Shown: positions 29,527 to 38,712 of the stretch, one piece after another
Layout of the letters: every line of letters starts with the position of its first letter
How positions within the stretch are numbered: the stretch's first letter is position 1
DNA from: Marinifilum sp. D714
GTDB taxonomy: Bacteria > Bacteroidota > Bacteroidia > Bacteroidales > Marinifilaceae
Length of the DNA: 64,000 nucleotides
Reading direction: 5' to 3'
NCBI RefSeq assembly: GCF_030851345.1
Contig: NZ_JALPNU010000006.1
Span: forward strand, 161,996 to 225,995
Notes under the pieces: generated by a model
Databases searched by the model: none
The model's input: only the letters and a program-made list of their open reading frames with translations
Told to the model about the DNA's origin: nothing
Translations under genes and position numbers: made by a program

Positions 29527-31605
29527 CTACTTCTTTTCGATCAGACTAATTGCAGCTCCACCACCTGCAGCTAATTTTAGGTTCAATTCGGAAGTGTTAT
29601 CAACTTCCATTTTTTCAATCTTGTATTCAGTAGGGTTTTTATCCCAATGTGCATTGTCACCATCCGTGTATAGAGTAGCCATATATTTTTTACCTGCTGG
29701 CAAGAAATCCAGAGCAACTTTCATATCACGAGCATTTTCGTCGGTAATAGCACCTACAAACCAATTATTCGATTCACGGTCCTGACGTGCGATGGTAACA
29801 AAATCACCAATCTCACCATTCAATACTTTTGTTTGCTCCCAGTTTACAGCAACATCACGTATAAATTGGAATGCATCATTTCCTTTATAACTTTCAATCA
29901 AGTCTGGCACCATTTGAATAGGACTGTTAATCACAACATACAAAGCCAATTGGTGAGCCAATGTAGTATTAACCTGATTCTCTTTTTTATATGGTTCCAA
30001 TTTGATATTGAAAATACCTGGTGTGTAATCAATAGGTCCAGATAACATACGTGTAAACGCAACAATTGGCAAGTGTTCTGCCGGATTTCCTCCATCAGAA
30101 GACCAAGCATTAAATTCTTGCCCGCGAAGACCTTCTCTTGCAATCGCATTTGGATAAGTACGACGTAAACCTGTACCCTTAATTGGTTCGTGAGCATTAA
30201 TGGCAATCTTGTTCTCAGCTCCTTTTACCAAAGCTCTTCTGTAATGATTCACCATCCATTGTCCGTGATGGAACTCTCCTTTAGGAATAATCTTTCCAAC
30301 ATAACCGGTTTTCACAGAGTGAATTCCCAATGAGTTCATTAAATGGTATGCTGTATCCATTTGCTGGTCGTAAGTACGTGGAGCAGCCGATGTTTCGTGG
30401 TGCATAATTAACTCAACACCTTTTGATTTTCCATAACGAGCCACTTCGGCTAAATCGTAATCAGGATAAGGTGTTACGAAATCAAAAACACCTTCACGAT
30501 CCTCAAAACCAATCCAATGTTCCCATCCTGTATTCCAACCTTCAACCAAAATACCTCCAAGATTATTTTCTGATGCGAAATCAATTAATTCTTTTGCATA
30601 TTTGGTAGTAGCACCATGGCGTCCACTTGCTTTATCCCAGGTTTTGGTTCCCAAGTGCATGTCCCACCAGATGCCTACATATTTCATTGGCTTAAAGTAA
30701 TCAACCTTACCAATTTTATTTGGTTCGTTCAAATTAACAATCAGATCCGATTCAATTAAATCACCTGCTTTCTCAGTAATTTGAATGGTTCTCCAAGGGG
30801 TATTAAACGGAACGCTACGTTTTACTTTGTAATCGTTATTTAATGATCCAACCAAACAAGATTCCCACATCATGTCTTCCTTGTTTACTTTTAGGGTCAT
30901 TCCAGAGTAATCCGTTAAGTTTGCTTCGTGAAAACTTAAGTAAACACCTTCATTAGTTTTCATCGAAACCGGAGTATTCACAGCATTATTTGGAATAGAT
31001 GTTTGCGCTAAACTTGCATGATTTCTCAATTTTGTAGCATCAATTTCCGAAAACATTGTTGTATTATACAAATGCTCATAAATATCCCAATCGCCAGGAA
31101 TCCACCAAGTTTTGTGATCTCCTGTCAAATTAAATTGAGTATTTTCCTCAGTAATTAATACTTCCTTCATCGAATCCTGCTCAGGGAACTCATAACGAAA
31201 TCCCAAACCATCGTTATAAACTTTAAATACGATGTTCATTTTTCTGTTTGGAGCTTGTTGTTCTTCCAAACTCAGTTTTAATTGATTAAAATTATCAACT
31301 ACAACTCGTTTCTCTCCCCATTGCATTTCCCAGCTGGAATTGCTCGATGAACTTTCTGATTCTATAATTTTCCAACCTTTTTCAATGGCTGGCATGTTTT
31401 TCAAGTCAAATCCCATTGAAGAAGGTTCAATTACTGGCTTACCTTTAAAAGAAACCTGGTAAGTAGCCTGACCTTCTACCATACTCACTTCAACACCAAT
31501 TTTACCATCAGGCGATGATACATTGGTTGTCATTTTCCCTTTGGTACATGATGCAAAAATCATCAAGCAACCAATTAACAAACTTTGAATTGATTTATTT
31601 TTCAT
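29527..31605 (-). CDS. Lipoprotein GH97 alpha-glucosidase (SusB-like)
   Basis: A 692-residue exported lipoprotein. The ATG at 31605 is chosen because it begins the signal peptide that ends in FASC (Cys20); the frame is open 22 codons further upstream. Residues about 30-290 form the GH97 beta-super-sandwich, then a TIM barrel starts at YVGIWWDMHLG. Glutamates of the inverting subgroup (B. thetaiotaomicron SusB) are visible in MHHETS, NAHEPIKGTG and REGLRGQEF, while the Asp nucleophile of the retaining alpha-galactosidase subgroup is not (VKTGYVGK). It should therefore release glucose from alpha-glucans. The SusR-like regulator gene lies just upstream. Confidence 0.9.
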   Translation of the reverse strand: MKNKSIQSLLIGCLMIFASCTKGKMTTNVSSPDGKIGVEVSMVEGQATYQVSFKGKPVIEPSSMGFDLKNMPAIEKGWKIIESESSSSNSSWEMQWGEKRVVVDNFNQLKLSLEEQQAPNRKMNIVFKVYNDGLGFRYEFPEQDSMKEVLITEENTQFNLTGDHKTWWIPGDWDIYEHLYNTTMFSEIDATKLRNHASLAQTSIPNNAVNTPVSMKTNEGVYLSFHEANLTDYSGMTLKVNKEDMMWESCLVGSLNNDYKVKRSVPFNTPWRTIQITEKAGDLIESDLIVNLNEPNKIGKVDYFKPMKYVGIWWDMHLGTKTWDKASGRHGATTKYAKELIDFASENNLGGILVEGWNTGWEHWIGFEDREGVFDFVTPYPDYDLAEVARYGKSKGVELIMHHETSAAPRTYDQQMDTAYHLMNSLGIHSVKTGYVGKIIPKGEFHHGQWMVNHYRRALVKGAENKIAINAHEPIKGTGLRRTYPNAIAREGLRGQEFNAWSSDGGNPAEHLPIVAFTRMLSGPIDYTPGIFNIKLEPYKKENQVNTTLAHQLALYVVINSPIQMVPDLIESYKGNDAFQFIRDVAVNWEQTKVLNGEIGDFVTIARQDRESNNWFVGAITDENARDMKVALDFLPAGKKYMATLYTDGDNAHWDKNPTEYKIEKMEVDNTSELNLKLAAGGGAAISLIEKK

Positions 31606-31714
31606 TGCTGAGTTTATTGATTTAGTTAATCCGTTTTCTTCAAATTCAAAATAACAGTAGAAGTTAATCAATATCTAAAAACAAACCCAAAATATAGAAA
31701 TCAAACACAGCACC

Positions 31715-31738
31715 AAAAACACTAAAGATTGATAGTGT
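31715..31738 (-). terminator. Weak terminator after the SusR-like gene
   Basis: ACACTA (31719-31724) pairs with TAGTGT (31733-31738); on the minus strand the stem is followed by TTTTGG. The stem is short, so the strength is uncertain. Confidence 0.5.
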
Positions 31739-31798
31739 GATACTTTCATCAAAACAAGAAACTATAAAATATAGATGGCATATAGATCAAATATCCAT

Positions 31799-33409
31799 TT
31801 AAACCGACTTAATTTCCATTATTTTCGCCTCGAATTCATCATTTGAAATGAGAGATCGATTCTTGATTTTCGTTTTATAGGTATAAATTGTATTTACAGA
31901 GAAGTTCAAAATACTTGCAATTTTTTCATTATCGTTTACACCCAATCTAATTAAAGCGAATATTCTCAAGTCTGTATTTAGACATTGAGAATCTTTTAAT
32001 ATTATCCTTTCGGATTCCTCAAACAACAAATTGAATCGCTTCACAAAATCAGGGAAAAGTTTCAAGAAAATTCTGTCAAAATCTTCGAATAATAATTGTC
32101 GTTCTTTTTTAGGATTGTAATTTTTCAATTCCGATTCAATCGCATCGTATTGTTTTGTCATTAACTGTCGGGATATGGCCTTCTTCATACCTTCCATTTT
32201 CTCAATAAACTGAGAACTGAAATTAAAATAATACCCAACGTACTCCTCCTTTATTCTACTTACCTCTCTTAAACTTTCATTTACTATTCGAAGATTTTCG
32301 TTACGTTCGCCAATTTCCTTTCTAACCTTTTTTAACTCCTGCAACTGTTTAAAGAATACAATTGCCAAAAAGATAATTACAATTAGTAATACAGAGATTA
32401 CAATACCAATGATGACAGCTAGCTTTTTCTCTTTCTCCAGCTCTCCAACAACAGCTGCATCAATATCTGGTTGTATGAAAGATATTTCCAATCTGCGGGC
32501 ATTACTACCATAAAATTCAGCATCTTTTCTTGCCTGTTCTATAAGTTTATTAGCTTTCTCAAGATCTCCTTCGTGAAATAGTATCTCGGCTAAAATTTTA
32601 GAAGCTAATGTTTCTTTAGTAGCCGATAATACATCTCCAATTACCGCCTTTTCAATGGCTTTTTTGGCCTCATCTTTTTTTCCAAGTCTAGCCAAAGCAA
32701 CTCCCATACCACTCTGGCATATTGCCATTTGGTGAGGATCGAGATTTGAAGCTTCTATTATTTTAGTGTAATATGTTACCGCACTCTTATCCTTTTGATG
32801 ATTTAGACTTTTAAGAGCCAAAGCCAAATTATAATGAAAAAAATTGTCTTTTCCCTCCTCCTCAATTTTGTCAACATACTGATCTCCTAATTTCCTATAC
32901 TTTGGTGAATAAAATCCCCAACGAGAGTTTGCCAAATCATAATATGCACGATATGCTACGGCATAAAATTCAATTCTTTTTTCATTAGGCAAATCTTGCC
33001 CTCTTATGGTTTGTATAGTATCAATGGTTTCTTTGTATAAACCTTTTAAGAGTAAAACCAGTGCCAAGTTCGATTTAGATTCTGCAATTTTCTCTGCATC
33101 CTTTAACTGGTAAGCCATTTGTAAAGACTGATTGCCATAATGAAAAGCAGAGTCATAAACGAAATATTCATACTCTTTGCTTAAACTTGAAAATAAATGG
33201 TATTGATCTTCTAAGTTGACTTTCTTATCGAATCTATTTACAGAATCAGTAATTGAGTTTATTTTCCTCCATTTTGCATCATCGATACTATCCTTTAAAT
33301 TCAAATAATAATTTACATTCTTTTCTTTACTAGTTTGAAATATAGAATTGGAATGAGATGTAAATGATACGAGAATCAGAAATAGTAAGATGAATTGCTT
33401 TGAGTACAT
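31799..33409 (-). CDS. SusR-like membrane-spanning TPR/HTH regulator (DUF6377 type)
   Basis: A 536-residue protein with an unusual sensor layout. A signal/anchor segment (residues 5-20) is followed by periplasmic TPR-like helices (about 80-310), one membrane segment (330-354), a coiled coil (355-395), and a C-terminal helix-turn-helix (about 478-536: LRIFALIRLGVNDNEKIA, NFSVNTIYTYKTKIKNR), similar to LuxR-type DNA-binding domains. SusR of the starch utilisation system has this kind of architecture, so it probably controls alpha-glucan genes such as the GH97 gene next to it. The family assignment is by architecture; the ligand is not known. Confidence 0.78.
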   Translation of the reverse strand: MYSKQFILLFLILVSFTSHSNSIFQTSKEKNVNYYLNLKDSIDDAKWRKINSITDSVNRFDKKVNLEDQYHLFSSLSKEYEYFVYDSAFHYGNQSLQMAYQLKDAEKIAESKSNLALVLLLKGLYKETIDTIQTIRGQDLPNEKRIEFYAVAYRAYYDLANSRWGFYSPKYRKLGDQYVDKIEEEGKDNFFHYNLALALKSLNHQKDKSAVTYYTKIIEASNLDPHQMAICQSGMGVALARLGKKDEAKKAIEKAVIGDVLSATKETLASKILAEILFHEGDLEKANKLIEQARKDAEFYGSNARRLEISFIQPDIDAAVVGELEKEKKLAVIIGIVISVLLIVIIFLAIVFFKQLQELKKVRKEIGERNENLRIVNESLREVSRIKEEYVGYYFNFSSQFIEKMEGMKKAISRQLMTKQYDAIESELKNYNPKKERQLLFEDFDRIFLKLFPDFVKRFNLLFEESERIILKDSQCLNTDLRIFALIRLGVNDNEKIASILNFSVNTIYTYKTKIKNRSLISNDEFEAKIMEIKSV

Positions 33410-33456
33410 ATTTTTAAATTAAAATCAGTTTAATTCTGTTTGATCATTTCGCATTA

Positions 33457-33494
33457 CAAAAATAGGTCTGTTCGGAACAAAATCCCAACAGACC
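33457..33494 (-). terminator. Terminator after the tldE/pmbA gene
   Basis: GGTCTGTT (33465-33472) and AACAGACC (33487-33494) form a perfect 8-bp stem; on the minus strand it is followed by TATTTTTG. Confidence 0.7.
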
Positions 33495-33522
33495 CTACTA
33501 TTTAAATTTTTAGAACAATATT

Positions 33523-34839
33523 TTACAATCCACTAAAATCAATTCCTTCAAATAGCATACTTGGTGTTTGCCATGAACGATCGGTTAATGGATCATTTCC
33601 TACAGCAGCCAGTTGATTCCAAATCTCTTTATGATTCCCTGTAATGTTCATTCCTGCAATAGGATGAATTACTTCACCATTTTTCACATAGAAACCTTCA
33701 ACCCCAACCGAGAAATCACCAGTAGCAGGATTAGAGTTACCGCCATTAAAACCAGTAACCAAAATACCTTCTTTCATTTCTCTGGTTAAGCCGTTTAAAT
33801 CTTTACTTCCTTTTTCGAAAATTAAATTAGACGGTGAACCAGTAGTTGGTTGCATATCTAATTTTTTCCCGTAATAATTACCAATGTAATAGGTCTTAAG
33901 GATTCCTTTTTCAATTACAGTCATTTCTTTGGCTGCCAATCCATCTCTGTCGAAAAGACGAGAATTACGCCCCGATTCAATAAATGGATTATCAATAATG
34001 GTTAAAGCGTCTGAAGCCACCTTCTGTCCAATTTTACCTTCCATAAAGGAACGCTTTTGCTGCAAATTATAACCATACAGTGGTTGAAGTAAAGAGCTAA
34101 ATACTCTACCAACAGAACGATTTTCAATCAGCATATCCATTTTACCTGATTTGATTTTTTTCGCTCCAATTTTCTGCAAAGCTCTTTCAACAGCGTACTT
34201 TCCTACTCCTTCAGGATTTAATTTATCCCAAAAACGAGTTGCCATATAATGACCTGCCGAAGGTCTGCTATCGCCACCATTAATGGAAGCACTGGCACTT
34301 ACGTAGAAAGAAGTAGATTCATTGAATCCTTCTACTCCATTACTCATCACCATATAACCACGTGATGATCCATCGCCATAGGAACCTGAAACGGTAATGA
34401 TTCTATCATCCATTCCCATAGTTTCTGCTTCAACTTTCATAGCTACGTCAATCTTATCACGAGGATCAACTGCATCGTAGGTTGAGTCAGAAAGTTTCAA
34501 ATCACGCTCTTCACCATTGTAACAAAGTTCACGATCTGGTAAAGATCTGTATTTATCTTCAGCAAGATAATTGGTTGCTAAAATTGCTTCTTTAATAAAT
34601 CTTTCCAATTCAGGTTTATTCAATCGATTGGTAGAATGTGTTGAATATCTGCCATTCACATAAAGTTTAATACTTAATCCACTTTCGATTGACTCCTGAA
34701 TTTTATCGATCTTTTGTTCTCTAATCTCAACATCGGATTGTTTAGAGTCGTATACAGAAACTGAAACTTCATTCGCTCCATTTTCCTTTGCATATTTGGA
34801 AGCCCAATGGGCCAATTCCATTTTTTTATTGTCTTTCAT
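33523..34839 (-). CDS. TldE/PmbA-like subunit of the TldD/TldE peptidase
   Basis: A 438-residue protein of the TldD/PmbA family. It has the family fold signatures (SDVEIREQKIDKIQESIE near residue 35, GFNGGNSNPATGDFSVGVEG and HPIAGMNITGN near the C-terminus) but lacks the HExxxH zinc motif, which marks it as the non-catalytic TldE/PmbA subunit. In the E. coli complex TldD/TldE cuts unfolded peptides such as microcin B17 precursor and CcdA. No export signal is visible at its N-terminus (MKDNKKMELAHWASK), in contrast to its partner, which is encoded 40 bases upstream in the same operon. Confidence 0.88.
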   Translation of the reverse strand: MKDNKKMELAHWASKYAKENGANEVSVSVYDSKQSDVEIREQKIDKIQESIESGLSIKLYVNGRYSTHSTNRLNKPELERFIKEAILATNYLAEDKYRSLPDRELCYNGEERDLKLSDSTYDAVDPRDKIDVAMKVEAETMGMDDRIITVSGSYGDGSSRGYMVMSNGVEGFNESTSFYVSASASINGGDSRPSAGHYMATRFWDKLNPEGVGKYAVERALQKIGAKKIKSGKMDMLIENRSVGRVFSSLLQPLYGYNLQQKRSFMEGKIGQKVASDALTIIDNPFIESGRNSRLFDRDGLAAKEMTVIEKGILKTYYIGNYYGKKLDMQPTTGSPSNLIFEKGSKDLNGLTREMKEGILVTGFNGGNSNPATGDFSVGVEGFYVKNGEVIHPIAGMNITGNHKEIWNQLAAVGNDPLTDRSWQTPSMLFEGIDFSGL

Positions 34840-34879
34840 TGATTCTTCTTTTTAATTGATAAATGATACTAGAATGCAA

Positions 34880-36415
34880 CTATGCATTTACTCCACCAAC
34901 AGTAAGTTTCGAAACTTTTATTGTTGGTAATCCTAGTGATACAGGAACTCCTTGTCCACTCTTACCACAAGTCCAGGTACTGCAATCCATTTTAAAATCG
35001 TTGGCTACCATTTCAATTTCAGCCAATGATTCCGGACCATTACCAATCAGGTTGATATCCTTAATTGGTTGAGTCAGTTTTCCATTTTCAATTAAATAGC
35101 CTGATTTCACATAGAATGTAAAATCTCCAGCTCCAATTTTCACCTCACCATTGGTGAATGAATCAACAAATACACCTTCTTTTACACTGGCAATGATTTC
35201 CTCTTGGGTATGAGGACCATTTTCCATATAAGTATTTCTCATACGAGGAAGAGGTGCATATCTGAAAGATTCTCTTCTACCATTTCCAGTAGGATCTACA
35301 CCATAATGCTTGGCACTAATTCTATCGTGAATGTAACTTGTTAATACTCCATCTGTAACTAGCTTGGTTTTTTGTGTATCAATTCCTTCATCATCGATAT
35401 TCACCGAGCCTCGAATATTTGGGTTGGTTCCATCATCAACAATGGTAACGAAATCTTTTCCAATCTTCTTACCCATTTTATCAGAGAAGATGGAAGTTTC
35501 CTTGCGATTGAAATCTGCTTCAAATGCATGACCAATAGCTTCGTGTAATAAAATACCTGAACTACCAGCAGCCAGAACAACAGGCATTTCACCAGCTTTA
35601 GGCTTTCCTGCCAAGAATTGTCTTTTTGCTCCATCCACAGCTTCTTTGGCAACTTCATCCAGTAAGTCTTCAGTAAGATATTCGAATCCAACTCTCATTG
35701 ATCTAGATGAACCAAAATCTTCTTTTTTGTCACCATCAATCATTACTACGCTGGCATACAAGCTAAACATTGGTCTGTAATCACAACTCATAATGCCTTC
35801 TGAATTAGCAAACAAAACATAGCTAGATTCATCATTTAGATATACTTGAACTTTATCCACTTTTTCATCTAAAGCAAAAATCTTGTCGTTCAATTTTTGT
35901 AGATAAGGGATTTTCTGTTTGATAGATACATCTTCCCAAGCAGTCTTGAACTTGTAATAATCAGGATTAACCTTTTCACTTAAATTGATAGAAGGAAAAT
36001 CTTTACTTTCATTAGCTATACTTGCAGCAGTTTTAGCAACTTTAAGCATTGCTTCCAAACTTACTTCTTCAGAAAAAGCATATCCTGTTTGGTCACCTTT
36101 TAATACCCTTACACCAACTCCATAAGCAATATTAGAACCTGCACGATTCACTTCGTTATCCATGAGGCCAACATTGTTCGAAAGGGTGTGCTCAAAATAC
36201 AAGTCACAATAGTCTCCTCCTCTCGATAAGGCTTCAGCCATTACTTTTTGTAACATTTCCTTGCTCACGCCGAAATGTTCCAGATACTCATTTAGTCCTG
36301 ATTGTTCTGTTAATCGATTGCATCCAAAGCTTAGAAAGGAAGGAAGAATCGCCATTCCTGCAAGAGAGACAGATCCTGTTCGGATGAACTCTCTTCTTGA
36401 AACTTCATTATTCAT
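34880..36415 (-). CDS. tldD: TldD-like zinc peptidase with a twin-arginine signal
   Basis: A 511-residue protein; the ATG at 36415 is preferred over an upstream in-frame start because it places the export signal at the N-terminus. The zinc motif HEAIGH is at residues 291-296, the hallmark of catalytic TldD. The N-terminus carries SRREFIRTG followed by a moderately hydrophobic stretch (SVSLAGMAILPSFLSFGC), a typical Tat signal that also ends in a lipobox-like FGC (Cys32). This predicts export of a normally cytoplasmic enzyme in folded form. It is followed by the tldE-like gene. An operon with divergently placed secreted prolyl oligopeptidase suggests a role in periplasmic peptide breakdown. 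Confidence 0.88.
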   Translation of the reverse strand: MNNEVSRREFIRTGSVSLAGMAILPSFLSFGCNRLTEQSGLNEYLEHFGVSKEMLQKVMAEALSRGGDYCDLYFEHTLSNNVGLMDNEVNRAGSNIAYGVGVRVLKGDQTGYAFSEEVSLEAMLKVAKTAASIANESKDFPSINLSEKVNPDYYKFKTAWEDVSIKQKIPYLQKLNDKIFALDEKVDKVQVYLNDESSYVLFANSEGIMSCDYRPMFSLYASVVMIDGDKKEDFGSSRSMRVGFEYLTEDLLDEVAKEAVDGAKRQFLAGKPKAGEMPVVLAAGSSGILLHEAIGHAFEADFNRKETSIFSDKMGKKIGKDFVTIVDDGTNPNIRGSVNIDDEGIDTQKTKLVTDGVLTSYIHDRISAKHYGVDPTGNGRRESFRYAPLPRMRNTYMENGPHTQEEIIASVKEGVFVDSFTNGEVKIGAGDFTFYVKSGYLIENGKLTQPIKDINLIGNGPESLAEIEMVANDFKMDCSTWTCGKSGQGVPVSLGLPTIKVSKLTVGGVNA

Positions 36416-36479
36416 ACAAATGTGTTTAAGGTTAGGGTTTTCTTTGATTTTTCTGGCAGACAAAAGTTAATAATTTTTA

Positions 36480-36511
36480 TTGTCATAATAAAATGATTTT
36501 TCCTAAATTCG
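36480..36511 (+). promoter_or_regulatory. Candidate Bacteroidota promoter of the prolyl oligopeptidase gene
   Basis: TTG (36480-36482), a 21-base spacer and TAAATTCG (36504-36511) approach the TTTG / TAnnTTTG consensus with one mismatch in the -7 box. It lies 43 bases before the ATG at 36554. Confidence 0.4.
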
Positions 36512-36553
36512 TCGCTCCTTAACAATACAAACACTTACATTAACTTTTATACA

Positions 36554-38641
36554 ATGATTAAATCCATTACAAAAGTTTTGACTGTTCTTGCCCTAATACT
36601 TAGCTTTTCGGCAACAAAAGCTCAAAATTTAGAATATCCGTTCTGCCCAAAACATACTGTTGCAGATACTTTTTTTAATAAATATATAGTAACTGAAAAT
36701 TACCGATGGCTGGAAAATGTAAGAAGTGATAGTGCTGTTAAATGGATTGAAGCAGAGAATAAATTATCACGAAAGTTTTTATCGAAAGCATCGGCAAAAT
36801 ACAATTGTAAAAGCCTACTAGATAAATTCAGTTACGTTAGAAGCAAGAAAGCAGTTAAAAAAGGGAAATACTTCTATCGTAAAGTTATAAGAAACAGTAT
36901 GGCATCAGCAAGTTTATACATTGGCGAAAAATACAATGAAGTTGATCAAATCTTAATCGATCCTAATTATAACAATAAAGGTGACAAAGTTTCCATTACC
37001 AGCTATCACCCTTCTAAAGATTCAAAGCTTTTAGCATACACAATCAATAGAAATGGAACCGATTGGAGAGAAATAAAAGTTGTTTCATTACCTTCTGGAA
37101 AAAAACTTTCTGACCACATTAAAGGAGTGAAATTTTCATCTACTGAATGGAAAGGAGATGGTTTTTATTACAAAAAATACCCAAATAAAGGGGAGTTTTA
37201 TTCCAGCATCGGAGAGGAAATTTATTATCACAAGCTGGGTGATCCTCAAGATAAAGACAAACTAATTTTTAAAAGAAAAGATCCATCTGTTCATTTTGGA
37301 TTCATGACAAGTTCAAATGAAAGGTTTTTCTTTTTATATGAAGAAACCAAAACTCATTGTAATTATTTCTTCATTGATTTTAACTCTGATCAACCTTACT
37401 TGCGTCCATTGTTAATGAAACAAAAGAATTTCATACATATATTGGATAGTCAAAATGGTAAAATCATTGCTAAAATAACAAAAGGATCAAATGGGGGCTC
37501 TATTGTTGAAATAGATCCATACAATCCATATCAATGGAGAGAAATTGTACCTGCAATAAAGAATGGTGTATTGCTTAGATGCATACCAAAAGCTGATCGT
37601 TTAATCACTATTTTTCAACGAAACCAAACTCCACTTCTAAAAATTTTTAAATACTCGGGAGAACAACTGTATAGTTTAGAATTACCACAATCAAGTTCTG
37701 TAAATGGATTTTATGGCGAAAAAGGTGAAGAGGATATTACTTTTACACTGCAAGAACTAACTAAACCTGCCATAACATTTCATTTTAACACCCGCACATT
37801 TGAGAGAAAGTATGGTGATCCGGTAAACGTAACTTTTGCTTTTAAGAATTATGAAACCAAATCAATAAATTATACAGTAAATGACAGTATCAAAGTACCA
37901 TTAACCTTGGTTTATAAAAAAGGATTGAAGTTAGATGGTAATAACCCCTGCATGTTGTGCGCTTATGGTGGTTTTGGTAGAATATTTAAACCAAAATTTG
38001 ACCCCGGTATCGTGTATTTTATTGAAAAAGGAGGTGTGTTTGCCTATGCTAATGTTAGAGGTGGTGGTGATTTAGGAAAAAAGTGGACTTTGGCGGGTCG
38101 CAGACTAAATAAACAAAATGCTATTGATGATTTTAATGCTGCTGCAGAATTCCTAATTAAAGAAAAATATACCAGCTCTGAGAAATTAGCGGCTAAAGGT
38201 AGTTCTCACGGTGGATTATTGGTTGCTGCAGCTGCTATACAACGTCCGGATTTATACAAAGCTGTAGTTCCTGTAGTAGGTGTAATGGATATGTTACGAT
38301 TTGAAAATTTCACGGTAGGCAATTTTCACATTGATGAATTTGGTTCAGTACAAAACTCTTTGGATTTTGTAAATTTAAAATCCTATTCTCCACTACACAA
38401 CATCAAAGAAGATGTAAATTACCCTTCGATGCTTGTTATGACATCAGAAAACGACGACAGAGTTCCTCCTTTTCATTCTTATAAATTTGTTGCCAGGCTT
38501 CAGAATCGTAAAGCACAAACAAATCCAATATTGCTACGTGTTGAACAAGATGCAGGACACAATGGTGCAATGAATAAAAATGGACACTTAAGAAAAAAAG
38601 CTGATATGTACGGGTTTATTTTAAAGATACTAAATCAGTAG
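36554..38641 (+). CDS. Exported prolyl oligopeptidase (S9A)
   Basis: A 695-residue serine peptidase cutting after proline in short peptides. A Sec signal peptide (to about residue 23, TKA/Q) is followed by a seven-bladed propeller (about 75-410) and the hydrolase domain. The triad is Ser551 (GSSHGG; most family members have GSNGG), Asp634 (SENDDRVPP) and His669 (DAGHNGA). Other S9A landmarks are the N-terminal Y-P..R..D segment (ENYRWLENVRSD) and YGGFG. Export is unusual for E. coli-type prolyl oligopeptidases but common in Bacteroidota. It is transcribed divergently from tldD and closed by a bidirectional terminator. Confidence 0.92.
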   Translation: MIKSITKVLTVLALILSFSATKAQNLEYPFCPKHTVADTFFNKYIVTENYRWLENVRSDSAVKWIEAENKLSRKFLSKASAKYNCKSLLDKFSYVRSKKAVKKGKYFYRKVIRNSMASASLYIGEKYNEVDQILIDPNYNNKGDKVSITSYHPSKDSKLLAYTINRNGTDWREIKVVSLPSGKKLSDHIKGVKFSSTEWKGDGFYYKKYPNKGEFYSSIGEEIYYHKLGDPQDKDKLIFKRKDPSVHFGFMTSSNERFFFLYEETKTHCNYFFIDFNSDQPYLRPLLMKQKNFIHILDSQNGKIIAKITKGSNGGSIVEIDPYNPYQWREIVPAIKNGVLLRCIPKADRLITIFQRNQTPLLKIFKYSGEQLYSLELPQSSSVNGFYGEKGEEDITFTLQELTKPAITFHFNTRTFERKYGDPVNVTFAFKNYETKSINYTVNDSIKVPLTLVYKKGLKLDGNNPCMLCAYGGFGRIFKPKFDPGIVYFIEKGGVFAYANVRGGGDLGKKWTLAGRRLNKQNAIDDFNAAAEFLIKEKYTSSEKLAAKGSSHGGLLVAAAAIQRPDLYKAVVPVVGVMDMLRFENFTVGNFHIDEFGSVQNSLDFVNLKSYSPLHNIKEDVNYPSMLVMTSENDDRVPPFHSYKFVARLQNRKAQTNPILLRVEQDAGHNGAMNKNGHLRKKADMYGFILKILNQ

Positions 38642-38656
38642 TTTTACTATACATTA

Positions 38657-38691
38657 AAAAAGCGATATCTGATTTACAGGTATCGCTTTTT
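38657..38691. terminator. Bidirectional terminator between prolyl oligopeptidase and ilvA
   Basis: AAAAAGCGATA (38657-38667) and TATCGCTTTTT (38681-38691) make a perfect 11-bp stem with A/T runs on both strands; it separates two convergent genes. Confidence 0.88.
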
Positions 38692-38712
38692 AATCGTTAT
38701 AAACATTGAATA

